From assembly GCF_003751945.1 (NCBI RefSeq), contig NZ_RJKL01000001.1, forward strand, positions 8,016,501 to 8,080,500: DNA of 64,000 nt, in the 5' to 3' direction. The notes beneath the pieces were generated by a model that saw only the letters and a program-made list of their open reading frames with translations, searched no databases and was not told where the DNA came from. This DNA is from Couchioplanes caeruleus. Lineage in GTDB: Bacteria > Actinomycetota > Actinomycetes > Mycobacteriales > Micromonosporaceae. Of the stretch, positions 50,792 through 59,448 are shown one piece after another. The translations under genes and the position numbers were made by a program. How positions within the stretch are numbered: position 1 is the stretch's first letter; the number at the start of each line of letters is the position of its first letter.

Positions 50792-52861
50792 ATGCCGAGC
50801 CCGCTGCCGCACGCCCGTGTCCGGGCCGTGCGGAACAGCGCGCTGCGTGCCGGTATCGTGCCCCTGCTCTGCGTGCCGTACCTGGCGGGCACCTGGTCGG
50901 CCGAGCATCGGCCGGCCATGGCGGTCGTGGTCGCCGTGCTGTTGGCCGTCTCCGGGCTCACCGCGGCCGCCGCGCGACTGATCGCCCGGTCCCGGCTGCG
51001 CCTGGTGGTGCAGTTGACCACCCTGGTCGCCACCATGGAGGCGTACGCGGCCCTGGCCTGGCTCGACGGCGGCGTGTTCAGCACGATGGGCGCGCTGCTG
51101 CCGTTCACCGTCATGCTCTTCGCCGTCACCATGCCGCCGCGGGCGTTCGTGGTCACCGGCGCGTTCAGCGCCGTCGCCTACTGGGTGGTGGTCCTGACCG
51201 GGGGACCGGCACCCCAGGGGTACGCGGCCATCTACACCATCGGCATCGCGTGCGTCTCCGGCGCCTGCCTGCACTACGCCGGGGCGATGGCGTCGCTGAA
51301 GCGCCGGCTCGCCGAGCAGTCCCGGATCGACCCGCTCACCCAGTGTCTCAACCGGCGCGGCTTCGACGAACGCCTCGCCGGGGAACTCGCGGAGGCCGAG
51401 CGCGCGGGCGACCCGGCCGTACTGCTCCTGATCGACCTGGACTCCTTCAAGGCGATCAACGACACGTACGGCCACCGCGCCGGCGACGACCTGCTGGCCT
51501 TCACCGGCCGGACGCTGATCGAGCAGTTGCGGGCCCACGACGCCGTCGGCCGGGTGGGCGGCGACGAGTTCGCCGCGGTGCTCAGCGGCATCGACGCCCA
51601 GGGTGCCGAGATCGTGGTGTCCCGGCTGTACGCCGCCCTCGACGGCGCCGCGTCCGCCAGCATCGGCTACGCCTGCTACCCGGCCGAGGCGAGCACCGGC
51701 GAGGAGCTCAAGCATCTCGCCGATGAGCGCGTCTATCAGGACAAGGCCCGCCGGCACCGGCAGGTACCGGCCGCCGAGGCGGTCTCCCGGGTGCTCAGCG
51801 TGCCGGCCGCACCGGAGCGGCCGAGCGTCTCACCGTTGGAACGCCGCCGCCGTGCGATCGCGGCCGGCGGTCTGCTGGGCGCCGCCGACCCGGCCGTCGG
51901 CATGATCTACGTCCTGGCGTTCACCGCCGGTCATCCGCACCGGCTGGCGCTGGGTGTGCTGATGATGGTGGCGATCGTCGTCGGTCTGCTGGTGCGGCTG
52001 CTGGCGACGCCCCTGAGCCGGCATGCCGCCGCGGGCGCCATCGTGATGGCGGTCACGGCGGTGCAGTTCACCATCGCCCTGGCGGTGGTGGCGCTGGACG
52101 GCGGAGCCGGCAGCCCTCTCGCCTTCGGCCTGTTCGCCCCGATGCCGTTCATCGTCATGACGACGCCCCGCCTGGGGCGCCCGCTGGTCGCCGCGATCGC
52201 CGTCGGCTACCTGGCCATCGCGTTCTTCGTCGGCACGCCCAGCATCTGGTTCTCCCTGTGCCACCTCAACGGCGCGCTCGCGGTCACACTGGTGTGCGCG
52301 AGCAAGGCCGCGGAGGCCGCGCGGCAGCGGAGCCGGCTGCGAGAGCTGTCGCGGACCGACCCGCTGACCTCGACCCTGAACCGGCGTGGGTTCACCGAGC
52401 GGTTCACCGCCGAGCTGTCGCACGCCCAACGCCACCACCGGGCCCTGGCGCTGCTGCTGATCGACCTCGACGGCTTCAAACAGGTCAACGACTCGCAGGG
52501 GCACGCGGCGGGCGACGATCTGCTGGTGTGGGTGGCCGACACTCTGAGGGAGGGCCTGCACTCGCACGACGTGGTCGGGCGCCTCGGTGGTGACGAGTTC
52601 GTCGTCCTGCTCACCTCGCACGACGCTCCGGACGTCGCCGGGGCCGCCGCGACCCTGCGGGCGGCGATCTCGGCCCGGATCGGTGCGAGCATCGGCACCG
52701 CCGTCCTGGGCGTGCACGGCGAGGACTTCGACGCGCTGTACGCCCACGCCGACCACGACCTGTACGCCCACAAGAGCGCGTCGGGGCGCGGCCGCAGCCG
52801 TCGTACCGCGCCGCCGGTGTTGTGTGAGCAAAGCGAGTATCGACAAGCATCGAAACGATAG
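50792..52861 (+). CDS. Membrane protein with two GGDEF domains
   Basis: Predicted diguanylate cyclase of 689 residues built as a tandem duplication: five or six membrane helices then GGDEF, repeated once. The first domain has RIDPLTQCLNRRGFDER and RVGGDEFAAVL, the second RTDPLTSTLNRRGFTER and RLGGDEFVVLL. Both keep the GG-D-E-F signature, so both could be active; no EAL or HD-GYP domain is present. The halves meet near residue 350. The membrane parts probably sense a signal or dimerise. ATG 50792 has AAGGGA upstream. Such double-barrel cyclases are uncommon. Confidence 0.88.
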   Translation: MPSPLPHARVRAVRNSALRAGIVPLLCVPYLAGTWSAEHRPAMAVVVAVLLAVSGLTAAAARLIARSRLRLVVQLTTLVATMEAYAALAWLDGGVFSTMGALLPFTVMLFAVTMPPRAFVVTGAFSAVAYWVVVLTGGPAPQGYAAIYTIGIACVSGACLHYAGAMASLKRRLAEQSRIDPLTQCLNRRGFDERLAGELAEAERAGDPAVLLLIDLDSFKAINDTYGHRAGDDLLAFTGRTLIEQLRAHDAVGRVGGDEFAAVLSGIDAQGAEIVVSRLYAALDGAASASIGYACYPAEASTGEELKHLADERVYQDKARRHRQVPAAEAVSRVLSVPAAPERPSVSPLERRRRAIAAGGLLGAADPAVGMIYVLAFTAGHPHRLALGVLMMVAIVVGLLVRLLATPLSRHAAAGAIVMAVTAVQFTIALAVVALDGGAGSPLAFGLFAPMPFIVMTTPRLGRPLVAAIAVGYLAIAFFVGTPSIWFSLCHLNGALAVTLVCASKAAEAARQRSRLRELSRTDPLTSTLNRRGFTERFTAELSHAQRHHRALALLLIDLDGFKQVNDSQGHAAGDDLLVWVADTLREGLHSHDVVGRLGGDEFVVLLTSHDAPDVAGAAATLRAAISARIGASIGTAVLGVHGEDFDALYAHADHDLYAHKSASGRGRSRRTAPPVLCEQSEYRQASKR

Positions 52862-52920
52862 TGCGTTCTCCTTCGCCCCTTCCGCGAGCAGGATGGCGGT
52901 AAAGCGCCAGGAAGCGAGCG

Positions 52921-53025
52921 AACGCCACCCCGATCCCGCTCGACCAGGCCCCGCGCGGCTACCAGGAGTTCGACGAGGGTGCGGCCCGCAAATACGTCCT
53001 CGACCCGCACGGCATGATTCGCTGA
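52921..53025 (+). pseudogene. Remnant: C-terminus of a formaldehyde/alcohol dehydrogenase
   Basis: Thirty-four codons followed by TGA read PIPLDQAPRGYQEFDEGAAR, then KYVLDPHGMI. This is the characteristic tail of zinc-dependent, glutathione-independent formaldehyde-dehydrogenase-type alcohol dehydrogenases (APRGY-x-x-FD, DPHG). No cofactor domain lies upstream; the gap after the GGDEF gene is too short. It is a deletion remnant and not expected to be functional. Confidence 0.72.
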
Positions 53026-53049
53026 CGCTTCGACAAGTACGGACACAGC

Positions 53050-53080
53050 GCAGTCCCGCCGCGCACCGCGGCGGGACTGC
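53050..53080. terminator. 13-bp hairpin downstream of the remnant
   Basis: GCAGTCCCGCCGC and its exact complement enclose a five-base GCACC loop. It could terminate transcription from the GGDEF gene or the lost gene. The rest of 52862-53213 holds only the remnant. Confidence 0.75.
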
Positions 53081-53213
53081 GCCGTCCAGGCCGTTGCGCG
53101 AGCGCCGGGCGGAAGCCGGCCGGCACCCATTCGTCGATGTCTTTCGATAGGTTCAGGGCTGACCGATCCACGTCGGACCGTGATCCGGTCCGCCGACGGA
53201 AGGATTCCCGACC

Positions 53214-54722
53214 GTGCGACGACTACTGGTGGCGGCGCTCGCCACAGTGTTGACCCTCGCCGGCACCGCAACCCCCGCTGTTGCCGCGCCCGCCCCCGGC
53301 GGCCCCGGCCTGGGGGACGAGTACTTCCCCGATTACGGCAACGGCGGCTACGACGTCTCCCACTACGACGTCCGGCTGCGCTACTACCCGGACACCGATC
53401 AGCTCACCGGCACCACCACCATCCTCGCCACGGCCGAGCAGGACCTCAGCTCCTTCCACCTCGACTTCGTGCTGGACGTCGCCTCGGTCAAGGTGAACAA
53501 CCGGTCCGCCACCTTCGCCCGGCAGGGCGATCACGAGCTGGTCGTCACGCCCGCGCGGTCGGTCGCCGCGGGGCAGGCCATGACCGTGGTCGTGCAGTAT
53601 TCCGGGGTGCCGTCGAACAAGGTCGCCGCCGGTTTCACCGCCTGGATCCGTACGCCCGACGGCGCCCTGGCCGTCGGTGAGCCGGAGGAGGCCTGGTGGT
53701 GGTTCCCCAGCAACGACCACCCCTCGGACAAGGCCGGCTTCGACGTCTCCGTCGCGGTGCCGGACGGCGTCGAGGTCATCAGCAACGGGGTACAGCCGCG
53801 CAACCCCACCCGCGAGACACTCGGCTGGACCCGCTGGTACTGGCGCTCGGCCCAGCCGCAGGCGACCTACCTCGCCTTCATCGCGATCGGACAGTACGAC
53901 ATCACCCGCGACGTCATGCCCGACGGCGAGCCGGTGATCAACGCGTACTCCGAGCTGCTGCCGGACGACTTCGACGCCGCGGCGCGGTCCAGCGTGGAAC
54001 GCACCGTCGAGATCAGCGAGTGGCTCAGCGGCACGTTCGGGCCGTGGCCGTTCACGGGCCGCGGTGGCCTGGTGGCGCCGCCCGGCACGCTGACCTTCGC
54101 GCTGGAGAACCAGACCCGGCCCACCTACTCGCCCGGCTTCTTCCGGGGTGGCTCCAACACCTCGGTGGTGGTGCACGAGAACGCGCACCAGTACTTCGGC
54201 AACTCGGTGTCGGTGGCGCAGTGGAAGGAGATCTGGCTCAACGAGGGCTTCGCCAGCTACGCCGAGTGGCTGTGGTCGCAGGAGCAGGGTGAGGGCACCG
54301 CCGACGAGATCTTCGACTACCTGTACGCCACCCAGCCCGACGAGTTCTGGACCGTGAAGCCCGGCGACCCCGGCCCGGCGCGGATCTTCGACGGCGCGGT
54401 CTACGACCGGGGCGCGATGACCCTGCACCAGTTGCGCCGCACGGTCGGCGACGACGACTTCTTCGAGATCCTGCGCACCTGGGTGGCCGACCACCGGCAC
54501 GGTGACGCCACCACGGCCGAGTTCGTCGCGCTCGCGGAGAAGGTCTCCGGACTGCAGCTCGACGAGCTGTTCGAGACCTGGCTCTACACCCCGTCGAAGC
54601 CGGTCCTGACGAGTGCGGCGAAGGCGGCCGGGGCGTCCGCGGGCCCGGCGGCGAAGGCGCCCGCGGCGCCGAAGTCCTGGGCGAAGATCCAGCAGACCCA
54701 CGAGCTGCTGCACCGGCACTGA
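53214..54722 (+). CDS. Secreted M1-family metallopeptidase
   Basis: Extracellular zinc aminopeptidase-like protein, 502 residues. A Sec signal peptide (MRRLLVAALATVLTLAGTAT, cleavage after VAA near residue 25) leads to a beta-rich N-terminal domain and then the catalytic domain with HENAHQYFGN (HExxH at about 320-324) and the downstream zinc ligand in WLNEGFASYAEW. The usual GAMEN exopeptidase motif reads FALENQTRP here, keeping the Glu. The C-terminal helical domain is short, followed by an Ala/Pro/Lys tail. GTG 53214 is the start. Substrate unknown. Confidence 0.9.
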   Translation: MRRLLVAALATVLTLAGTATPAVAAPAPGGPGLGDEYFPDYGNGGYDVSHYDVRLRYYPDTDQLTGTTTILATAEQDLSSFHLDFVLDVASVKVNNRSATFARQGDHELVVTPARSVAAGQAMTVVVQYSGVPSNKVAAGFTAWIRTPDGALAVGEPEEAWWWFPSNDHPSDKAGFDVSVAVPDGVEVISNGVQPRNPTRETLGWTRWYWRSAQPQATYLAFIAIGQYDITRDVMPDGEPVINAYSELLPDDFDAAARSSVERTVEISEWLSGTFGPWPFTGRGGLVAPPGTLTFALENQTRPTYSPGFFRGGSNTSVVVHENAHQYFGNSVSVAQWKEIWLNEGFASYAEWLWSQEQGEGTADEIFDYLYATQPDEFWTVKPGDPGPARIFDGAVYDRGAMTLHQLRRTVGDDDFFEILRTWVADHRHGDATTAEFVALAEKVSGLQLDELFETWLYTPSKPVLTSAAKAAGASAGPAAKAPAAPKSWAKIQQTHELLHRH

Positions 54723-54730
54723 CACCCGCC

Positions 54731-54762
54731 GGCCCTGCGGGGATCACCTGCCCCGCAGGGCC
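54731..54762. terminator. 12-bp hairpin overlapping the solute-binding gene end
   Basis: GGCCCTGCGGGG and CCCCGCAGGGCC pair around eight bases. The loop contains the stop codon of the minus-strand solute-binding gene. It lies between convergent genes and can end both. Confidence 0.8.
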
Positions 54763-56015
54763 TGCGTCAACTGATCGGCCAGGTCGCGTGGCAACTGCGG
54801 TTGCCGTCCGGTGAGGACCTCCGAGACCAACTGGTGGAGCCGCTGGCTGAACGCGACGTAGTTCGGCGACACCGGCCGCAGCCGCGCGGTCTCCACCGCC
54901 TCGCGCAGCAGCGGGGCGTACGGATACTTCTGCTTGACCGTCTCGTCGTCGTAGACGGCGGCCCGGGTCGCGGCGAAACCGCCCGGGTCGAAGAGGATCT
55001 GCTGGCTGCGCTGGCTGGTCAGGAACTCGACGAGCGCCTGGGCGGCCCGCGGCTTGCGGGTGCGCTCCGAGATCGCCAGGTTCTGCCCGCCCAGCACGCT
55101 GTGGCCGGGCAGCTTCGCGACGTCGAACGGCACCCGCGCGCCGGACTGCGGCTGGTCACCGGCGCGCATCGCCCGGTAGGCGACCGGCCAGTTGCGCATG
55201 AACAGCACCCGGCCGTCCTGGAAGGCGCCGCGGCTGCCGGTCTCGTCGAACGTCGTCGACTCGGGTAGCACCACGGGCGGACCCTGCCGCCGCGGCGTCA
55301 GCCGGCGCATCGCCTCGTCCCAGGCGGCGAGGTCCAGGCCGACCCGGCCGTCGGTGGCGACGTCCAGGCGGCCACCGGCGGCCCAGACCGCCTCGAGCAC
55401 GTTGACCGTCAGTCCCTCGTACCCGGCGAGCTGGCCGGTATAGGCGGCGGCGAACCCGTCGCGCCCGGCCGCCTTCTCGATCGCCGCCCAGGTGAACGGC
55501 GGTTTCAGCCCCTGGTCGGTGCGGTAGTAGAGCAGGCCCGCGTCGGTGTTGAAGGGTAGGGCCCACAGCTCGCCGTCGTAGCGGCAGGTCTGCAGCGGCT
55601 TGGCCATGAACGCCGTGTCCGGCTTCTCGGCCAGCAGCGACTCGTCGATCGGCCGGATGAGCCGGCGCCCCTGCGGCGGCTTGGCGAAGTACGCCGTCCA
55701 GGCGACGTCGAGGTTGAAGATGTCGGTCCCGGTGTCCTCGGCCCGGTTGGCCATCTCGACCCACTGCCCGTCGGCGGCCTGCGGCACGGTGACGATGCGG
55801 GCCGGGTTGCGCGGATGACTGTCGTTCCACAGATTGACGAGCTGCTGCCGCTGCCCGCCGGCGCTGTCGTCCTGACCGCTGAGGATGACCAGCTCACCGG
55901 CCTCGAGCTCGGCCGGGCCGGCCAGCGGTCCGATCAGGAACATCGACGCCGCCAGGGCGGCGCCGGTCAGGTTGCCGGCGGCGAAGAGCCACCACGGTCT
56001 GCCGCGGAAACGCAC
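54744..56015 (-). CDS. Extracellular solute-binding protein
   Basis: Family 1-type solute-binding protein, 423 residues. A single N-terminal helix (about 8-32, WWLFAAGNLTGAALAASMFL) without a lipobox Cys acts as signal or anchor. Domain blocks include LVILSGQDDSAGGQRQQLVN, FNLDVAWTAYFAKPP, ALPFNTDAGLLYYR and AALVEFLTSQRSQ-like sequence. No ABC permease or ATPase genes are beside it. GTG 56015 starts 13 bases after the stop of the caspase fusion, with GAGGGGGA between, so it is in that operon. It may act as a sensor protein rather than a nutrient carrier; that is inference. Confidence 0.85.
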   Translation of the reverse strand: MRFRGRPWWLFAAGNLTGAALAASMFLIGPLAGPAELEAGELVILSGQDDSAGGQRQQLVNLWNDSHPRNPARIVTVPQAADGQWVEMANRAEDTGTDIFNLDVAWTAYFAKPPQGRRLIRPIDESLLAEKPDTAFMAKPLQTCRYDGELWALPFNTDAGLLYYRTDQGLKPPFTWAAIEKAAGRDGFAAAYTGQLAGYEGLTVNVLEAVWAAGGRLDVATDGRVGLDLAAWDEAMRRLTPRRQGPPVVLPESTTFDETGSRGAFQDGRVLFMRNWPVAYRAMRAGDQPQSGARVPFDVAKLPGHSVLGGQNLAISERTRKPRAAQALVEFLTSQRSQQILFDPGGFAATRAAVYDDETVKQKYPYAPLLREAVETARLRPVSPNYVAFSQRLHQLVSEVLTGRQPQLPRDLADQLTQALRGR

Positions 56016-56028
56016 CTGCGGTTCCCCC

Positions 56029-59022
56029 TCATCCCCAGATCTCGCGGAACATGCGGGTCAGCACCGGCGCGAGCGAGCCCAGGCCGGCGTCGTAGCAGCG
56101 TCCGGCGGTGTCCTCGGTGAGCCGACGCAGGCCCGCGTCGGCGCACGCCACGTCGCCCACCGCGATGACGACGACGCGGACCCCGGCGGTCTGCGCGGGC
56201 GTCGGCGGCGGCCGGCCGCCGGTGTCCTTGCCGTCGGTGAGCACCACCAGCGTGCGGCGGGGATCGGCGCCGCCCGGCTCGGAGCGCAGGGTCGCCGCGC
56301 CGCGCCGGATGGCCGCGTGCAGTGGCGTCCCCCCGCCGGGCCGCACCCCGGCGGTCGCCCGGCGCACCACGCCGACCGGGTCCTTGGCGGGCGCGGCGAG
56401 CGGCAGCAGTTCGCGCGTACCGCTCCCGCTCCCGTTCCCGGACCCGCTCCCTGCTCCGCTGCCGTCTCCGCTCCCGGCGAACGTGATCAGCCCGAACCGG
56501 TCCCGCCCGCCGAGCCGGGTGACGGCCTGCTCCACCGCGGCGACGGCGACCTCCCACCGGGTCCGGGTCGGATCGGCGGTGACCGTGTTCATCGAGCCGG
56601 AGGAGTCCAGCGCCACCAGAAAGTGCCCCGGCCGGCGGGCCTGCGCGTACCGTTCGGCGACGTCGCGGCGCACGAACGCGTCCGGCTCGGGCTGCACCAC
56701 GCGCGCGAACGGCCAGTCGGCCAGCGCGCCGTTCCCGGTGCCGAGCGGCTCGCCGGCGTCGTACGCGTACGGCCGCAGCCCGATCCGCAGCAGCGCCGCC
56801 CGTCCGGGATCGGTGCGCAGCCAGCGCTGGAACCATCCGGCGTACGCCCGTGTCGTGCTCGCCTGCACCTGCCGCGCCCAGTCCATGACGACGACGACCT
56901 GCCGGACCGCCGGGGTGTCCGAGGGGTAGTAGGCGCGCATCCGGTCACCGCCCTGCGGCACCGTCGCCTGCGGGCAGGCGTCGCCGACCGGATCGCCGCG
57001 GTTGAAGCGCACGAGCTGCTGCTCGGTGAGGATCGTCGCGGTGCCCCCGCGCGCCAGCGAGCGGCAGAGCAGGCGGGCCTCGTCGCCGACGGGATAGCCG
57101 CCGGTGTCCAGCGCCTGTTCGAGGCGCTGCTCATAACGGGTGCGCGCGGTGGCGGCGTCGATCGTGCCGTCGGCGTAGAGCTTGGCGGTGGCCATCCGGG
57201 CCACCGACGACGCGGCGAAGTCGCCCCGCACGATGCCGACGTCGGCGCTGCTCCCGGGGCCTGCGCTGCTCCTGGTGCTCGCGTTGCTCTCCGGGCCAGC
57301 GCTGCTCTCCGGGCCAGCGCTGCTCTTGGTACCCGCTCTGCTCTTGGTGGCGGCGCTGCTCTCAGCGGCGGCGCGGCTCTCACGGTCGACGAGGTCGAAC
57401 AGCTCCGGCCAGGTGTGGGTGGCACGCCGGGCGTCGTCCGGGACCGTCGCCCGCTGCGGGACGCCGAGCACGACGGGGGTGCGCGCCACCTCCGCGACGC
57501 CGGCCACGACGCCGGAGGCGGGCGGGCTGAACGCGGGCACGTCGGTGGCGGCGCCGGGCAGCCACACGTCCGGGTGCGGGCCGACGTCACGCAGGTACGC
57601 CCGCCCGTCCCGCTCCTGCCCCCAGCCCCGCTCCAACCCGTCGACCATCTCCTGGGCGGTGACCGGGTAGACGTACAGGTCCACGGACCGGCAGCCGTGG
57701 CGCTGCGCGGCCACCCAGTCCTCGAACGCCGTGGCCAGCTCCCGGTAGGCGCCCAGCCCGGCCGGCGCGGCGGCGACCCGAAGCTGCGCCGGCAGCGGGC
57801 AACCGTCGCGGGCCAGCGGGCTGTCCGCCTGGACCCCGCACCCGGACAGCAGCAGGGCAGCGACGAACAGCGGTATCCGTGTCCACCGCCGGGCTTTCCC
57901 GGACCCGCGTCCCACCCTGCCGGCGAGCTCCGGCCAGGGAGTCTCGGCATCGGGAGACCCAGCGCCGGGAGGCTCAGCATCGGAAGGCTCAGCATCGGAA
58001 GGCTCGGCGTCGGGAGGCTCGGCGTCGGGAGGCTCGGCGTCGGGAGGCTCGGCGTCGGGAGGCTCAGCGTCGGGAGGCTCGGCGTCGGGAGGCTCAGCAT
58101 CGGAAGGCTCGGAGTCGGGGCGTTCGGCGTCGGGGGGTTCCGGCGCGGACGGCTCCGCCTCGGCGGGGGACTGCCACAGGAGCGGGACGGGCGGCGCGGT
58201 GGTCGCCCGGTGCGCGATCCGCAGCATGCCCTGGAGCCGGTGCACCGAGTACGCCGGGTGCTGCTCCACCCCGGCGCCGAGAGTCCGCATCCGCGCGTCC
58301 ACGTACAGATGCAGCTCGTGGGCGTCGATCTCGCCGTCGCGGTTGAGATCCGCCTCGCCGGTCCGCAGCCCGTGCACCACGCACCGGGTGAACAGGCCGC
58401 CGGTCTTGCCCTCGATCGCCTGCTGGATGCTGGTCGCCGCGGCGATGACCACCTGCCCGCGGACGTGCGCGTCGTCGGCGGGCGCCTCGTCGCGTTCCGC
58501 GCGAGCGGCCAGCGGCGCGGTGAACGCGCTCGTGCCGGCGGCCGCGGCGGACCCGACCGGTGGTGTGGCCGGGACGGGGCGCGGGCCGGCGTCGTCGAGG
58601 TCCTTGCGATCGTCGAAGGCGCCCGCATAGCAGCAGTCGAGCAGGACCACGATCCGGCGGGCCGGGCTGGTCTCCATCTCGTGGGTGATGTCCTTGGCCG
58701 CGAGCGCCGTCACCCACAGCAGGTCGGGCACGGTGTCGCTGACCGCGAAGTACAGGTTGCCCTTGTCGTTGCGGACGCCATGCCCCGCGATGTACAGCAG
58801 CAGGATGTCGTCCGGGGAGGCGCGGGAGAAGAACCGCTCGATCCGGTGACCCGCGGTGAGGACGTCGGGATCTTTGAGGACGGTGACGTCGAAGTCGCCG
58901 ACGCGCGGATCGCCGAGGACCTCCCGCAGGCCCTCGGCGTCGGCGGTGGTGCCGGGCAGCTCGGAGAAGGCGGGGTCGCTGTAGTGCTCCGAGGCCAGGA
59001 TCAGCGCGTGTCGGTGGGTCAG
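56029..59022 (-). CDS. Caspase - EF-hand - membrane anchor - solute-binding - VWA fusion
   Basis: Fusion protein of 997 residues. Residues 1-270: caspase-type (C14) peptidase with catalytic His81 in YIAGHGVRND and Cys131 in VLLDCCYAG; a perfect EF-hand loop, DLNRDGEIDAHE, lies at 225-236. Residues 290-365: Pro-Asp-Ala-Glu pentapeptide repeats. Residues 387-405: hydrophobic anchor ending LLSGC. About 410-780: periplasmic-binding-type domain with a Ser/Ala-rich insertion. Residues 801-997: von Willebrand A domain with MIDAS ALDSSGS. The caspase should face the cytoplasm and the sensor parts the outside. The best start is CTG 59022, overlapping the upstream stop (CTGA) and preceded by GAGG; no ATG/GTG/TTG is suitably placed. 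Confidence 0.85.
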   Translation of the reverse strand: MTHRHALILASEHYSDPAFSELPGTTADAEGLREVLGDPRVGDFDVTVLKDPDVLTAGHRIERFFSRASPDDILLLYIAGHGVRNDKGNLYFAVSDTVPDLLWVTALAAKDITHEMETSPARRIVVLLDCCYAGAFDDRKDLDDAGPRPVPATPPVGSAAAAGTSAFTAPLAARAERDEAPADDAHVRGQVVIAAATSIQQAIEGKTGGLFTRCVVHGLRTGEADLNRDGEIDAHELHLYVDARMRTLGAGVEQHPAYSVHRLQGMLRIAHRATTAPPVPLLWQSPAEAEPSAPEPPDAERPDSEPSDAEPPDAEPPDAEPPDAEPPDAEPPDAEPPDAEPSDAEPSDAEPPGAGSPDAETPWPELAGRVGRGSGKARRWTRIPLFVAALLLSGCGVQADSPLARDGCPLPAQLRVAAAPAGLGAYRELATAFEDWVAAQRHGCRSVDLYVYPVTAQEMVDGLERGWGQERDGRAYLRDVGPHPDVWLPGAATDVPAFSPPASGVVAGVAEVARTPVVLGVPQRATVPDDARRATHTWPELFDLVDRESRAAAESSAATKSRAGTKSSAGPESSAGPESNASTRSSAGPGSSADVGIVRGDFAASSVARMATAKLYADGTIDAATARTRYEQRLEQALDTGGYPVGDEARLLCRSLARGGTATILTEQQLVRFNRGDPVGDACPQATVPQGGDRMRAYYPSDTPAVRQVVVVMDWARQVQASTTRAYAGWFQRWLRTDPGRAALLRIGLRPYAYDAGEPLGTGNGALADWPFARVVQPEPDAFVRRDVAERYAQARRPGHFLVALDSSGSMNTVTADPTRTRWEVAVAAVEQAVTRLGGRDRFGLITFAGSGDGSGAGSGSGNGSGSGTRELLPLAAPAKDPVGVVRRATAGVRPGGGTPLHAAIRRGAATLRSEPGGADPRRTLVVLTDGKDTGGRPPPTPAQTAGVRVVVIAVGDVACADAGLRRLTEDTAGRCYDAGLGSLAPVLTRMFREIWG

Positions 59023-59387
59023 CGTCGCCTCAACTCCCTGACGAACGCGTCGATGAGCCGCTTGCGCTCGGCGGGGGTGGCGTTGGTGATCTCGAGCTCC
59101 TTGTCGCCCAGCCGGAACTTGAGCATGCCGCGGTCGTTTCCCTGGCGCTGCAGCCACTCGACGAGGTAGGTGAGCACCCCACCGAGCACCTCCGGGGTGG
59201 CGGCCATGGTGAGCAGCAGGGTGCCCACGGCGAGGGCGTCCACGGACCGCCCGCCGTCGGCGCCGGGAATCGCCGCCGGCTCGACTGCGACCACCTCGGG
59301 CAGGCCGTGCAGTTCCTTCATCAGCCGCTGGGCGGCCTCGTCGGAGGCGACCGGGTCATCGGCCACCACTACTGTGATACGCGCCAC
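59019..59387 (-). CDS. EACC1-like small protein upstream of caspase fusion
   Basis: Protein of 122 residues resembling effector-associated constant component 1, a small protein repeatedly encoded next to caspase-type and other effectors in actinobacterial conflict systems. It opens ARITVVVADDPVASDEAAQR, has a hydrophobic middle (DALAVGTLLLTMAATPEVLG) and ends with a basic helix (NATPAERKRLIDAFVRELRR). GTG 59387 is preceded by GGAG at eight bases. Its TGA overlaps the CTG start of the caspase gene, so the two products are coupled. The family assignment comes from length, layout and neighbour; a profile search would settle it. Confidence 0.68.
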   Translation of the reverse strand: MARITVVVADDPVASDEAAQRLMKELHGLPEVVAVEPAAIPGADGGRSVDALAVGTLLLTMAATPEVLGGVLTYLVEWLQRQGNDRGMLKFRLGDKELEITNATPAERKRLIDAFVRELRRR

Positions 59388-59448
59388 GGATGTCGTCTCC
59401 ACCCTGTGCACCATACACAGTGGAGTCAAGATCAAACTGTCCGTGATC

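Noticed and set aside
55885..59169. 1094-codon plus-strand open frame opposite the caspase operon
   Set aside because: It mirrors the minus-strand repeats (Arg/Gly-rich) and has no family signals.
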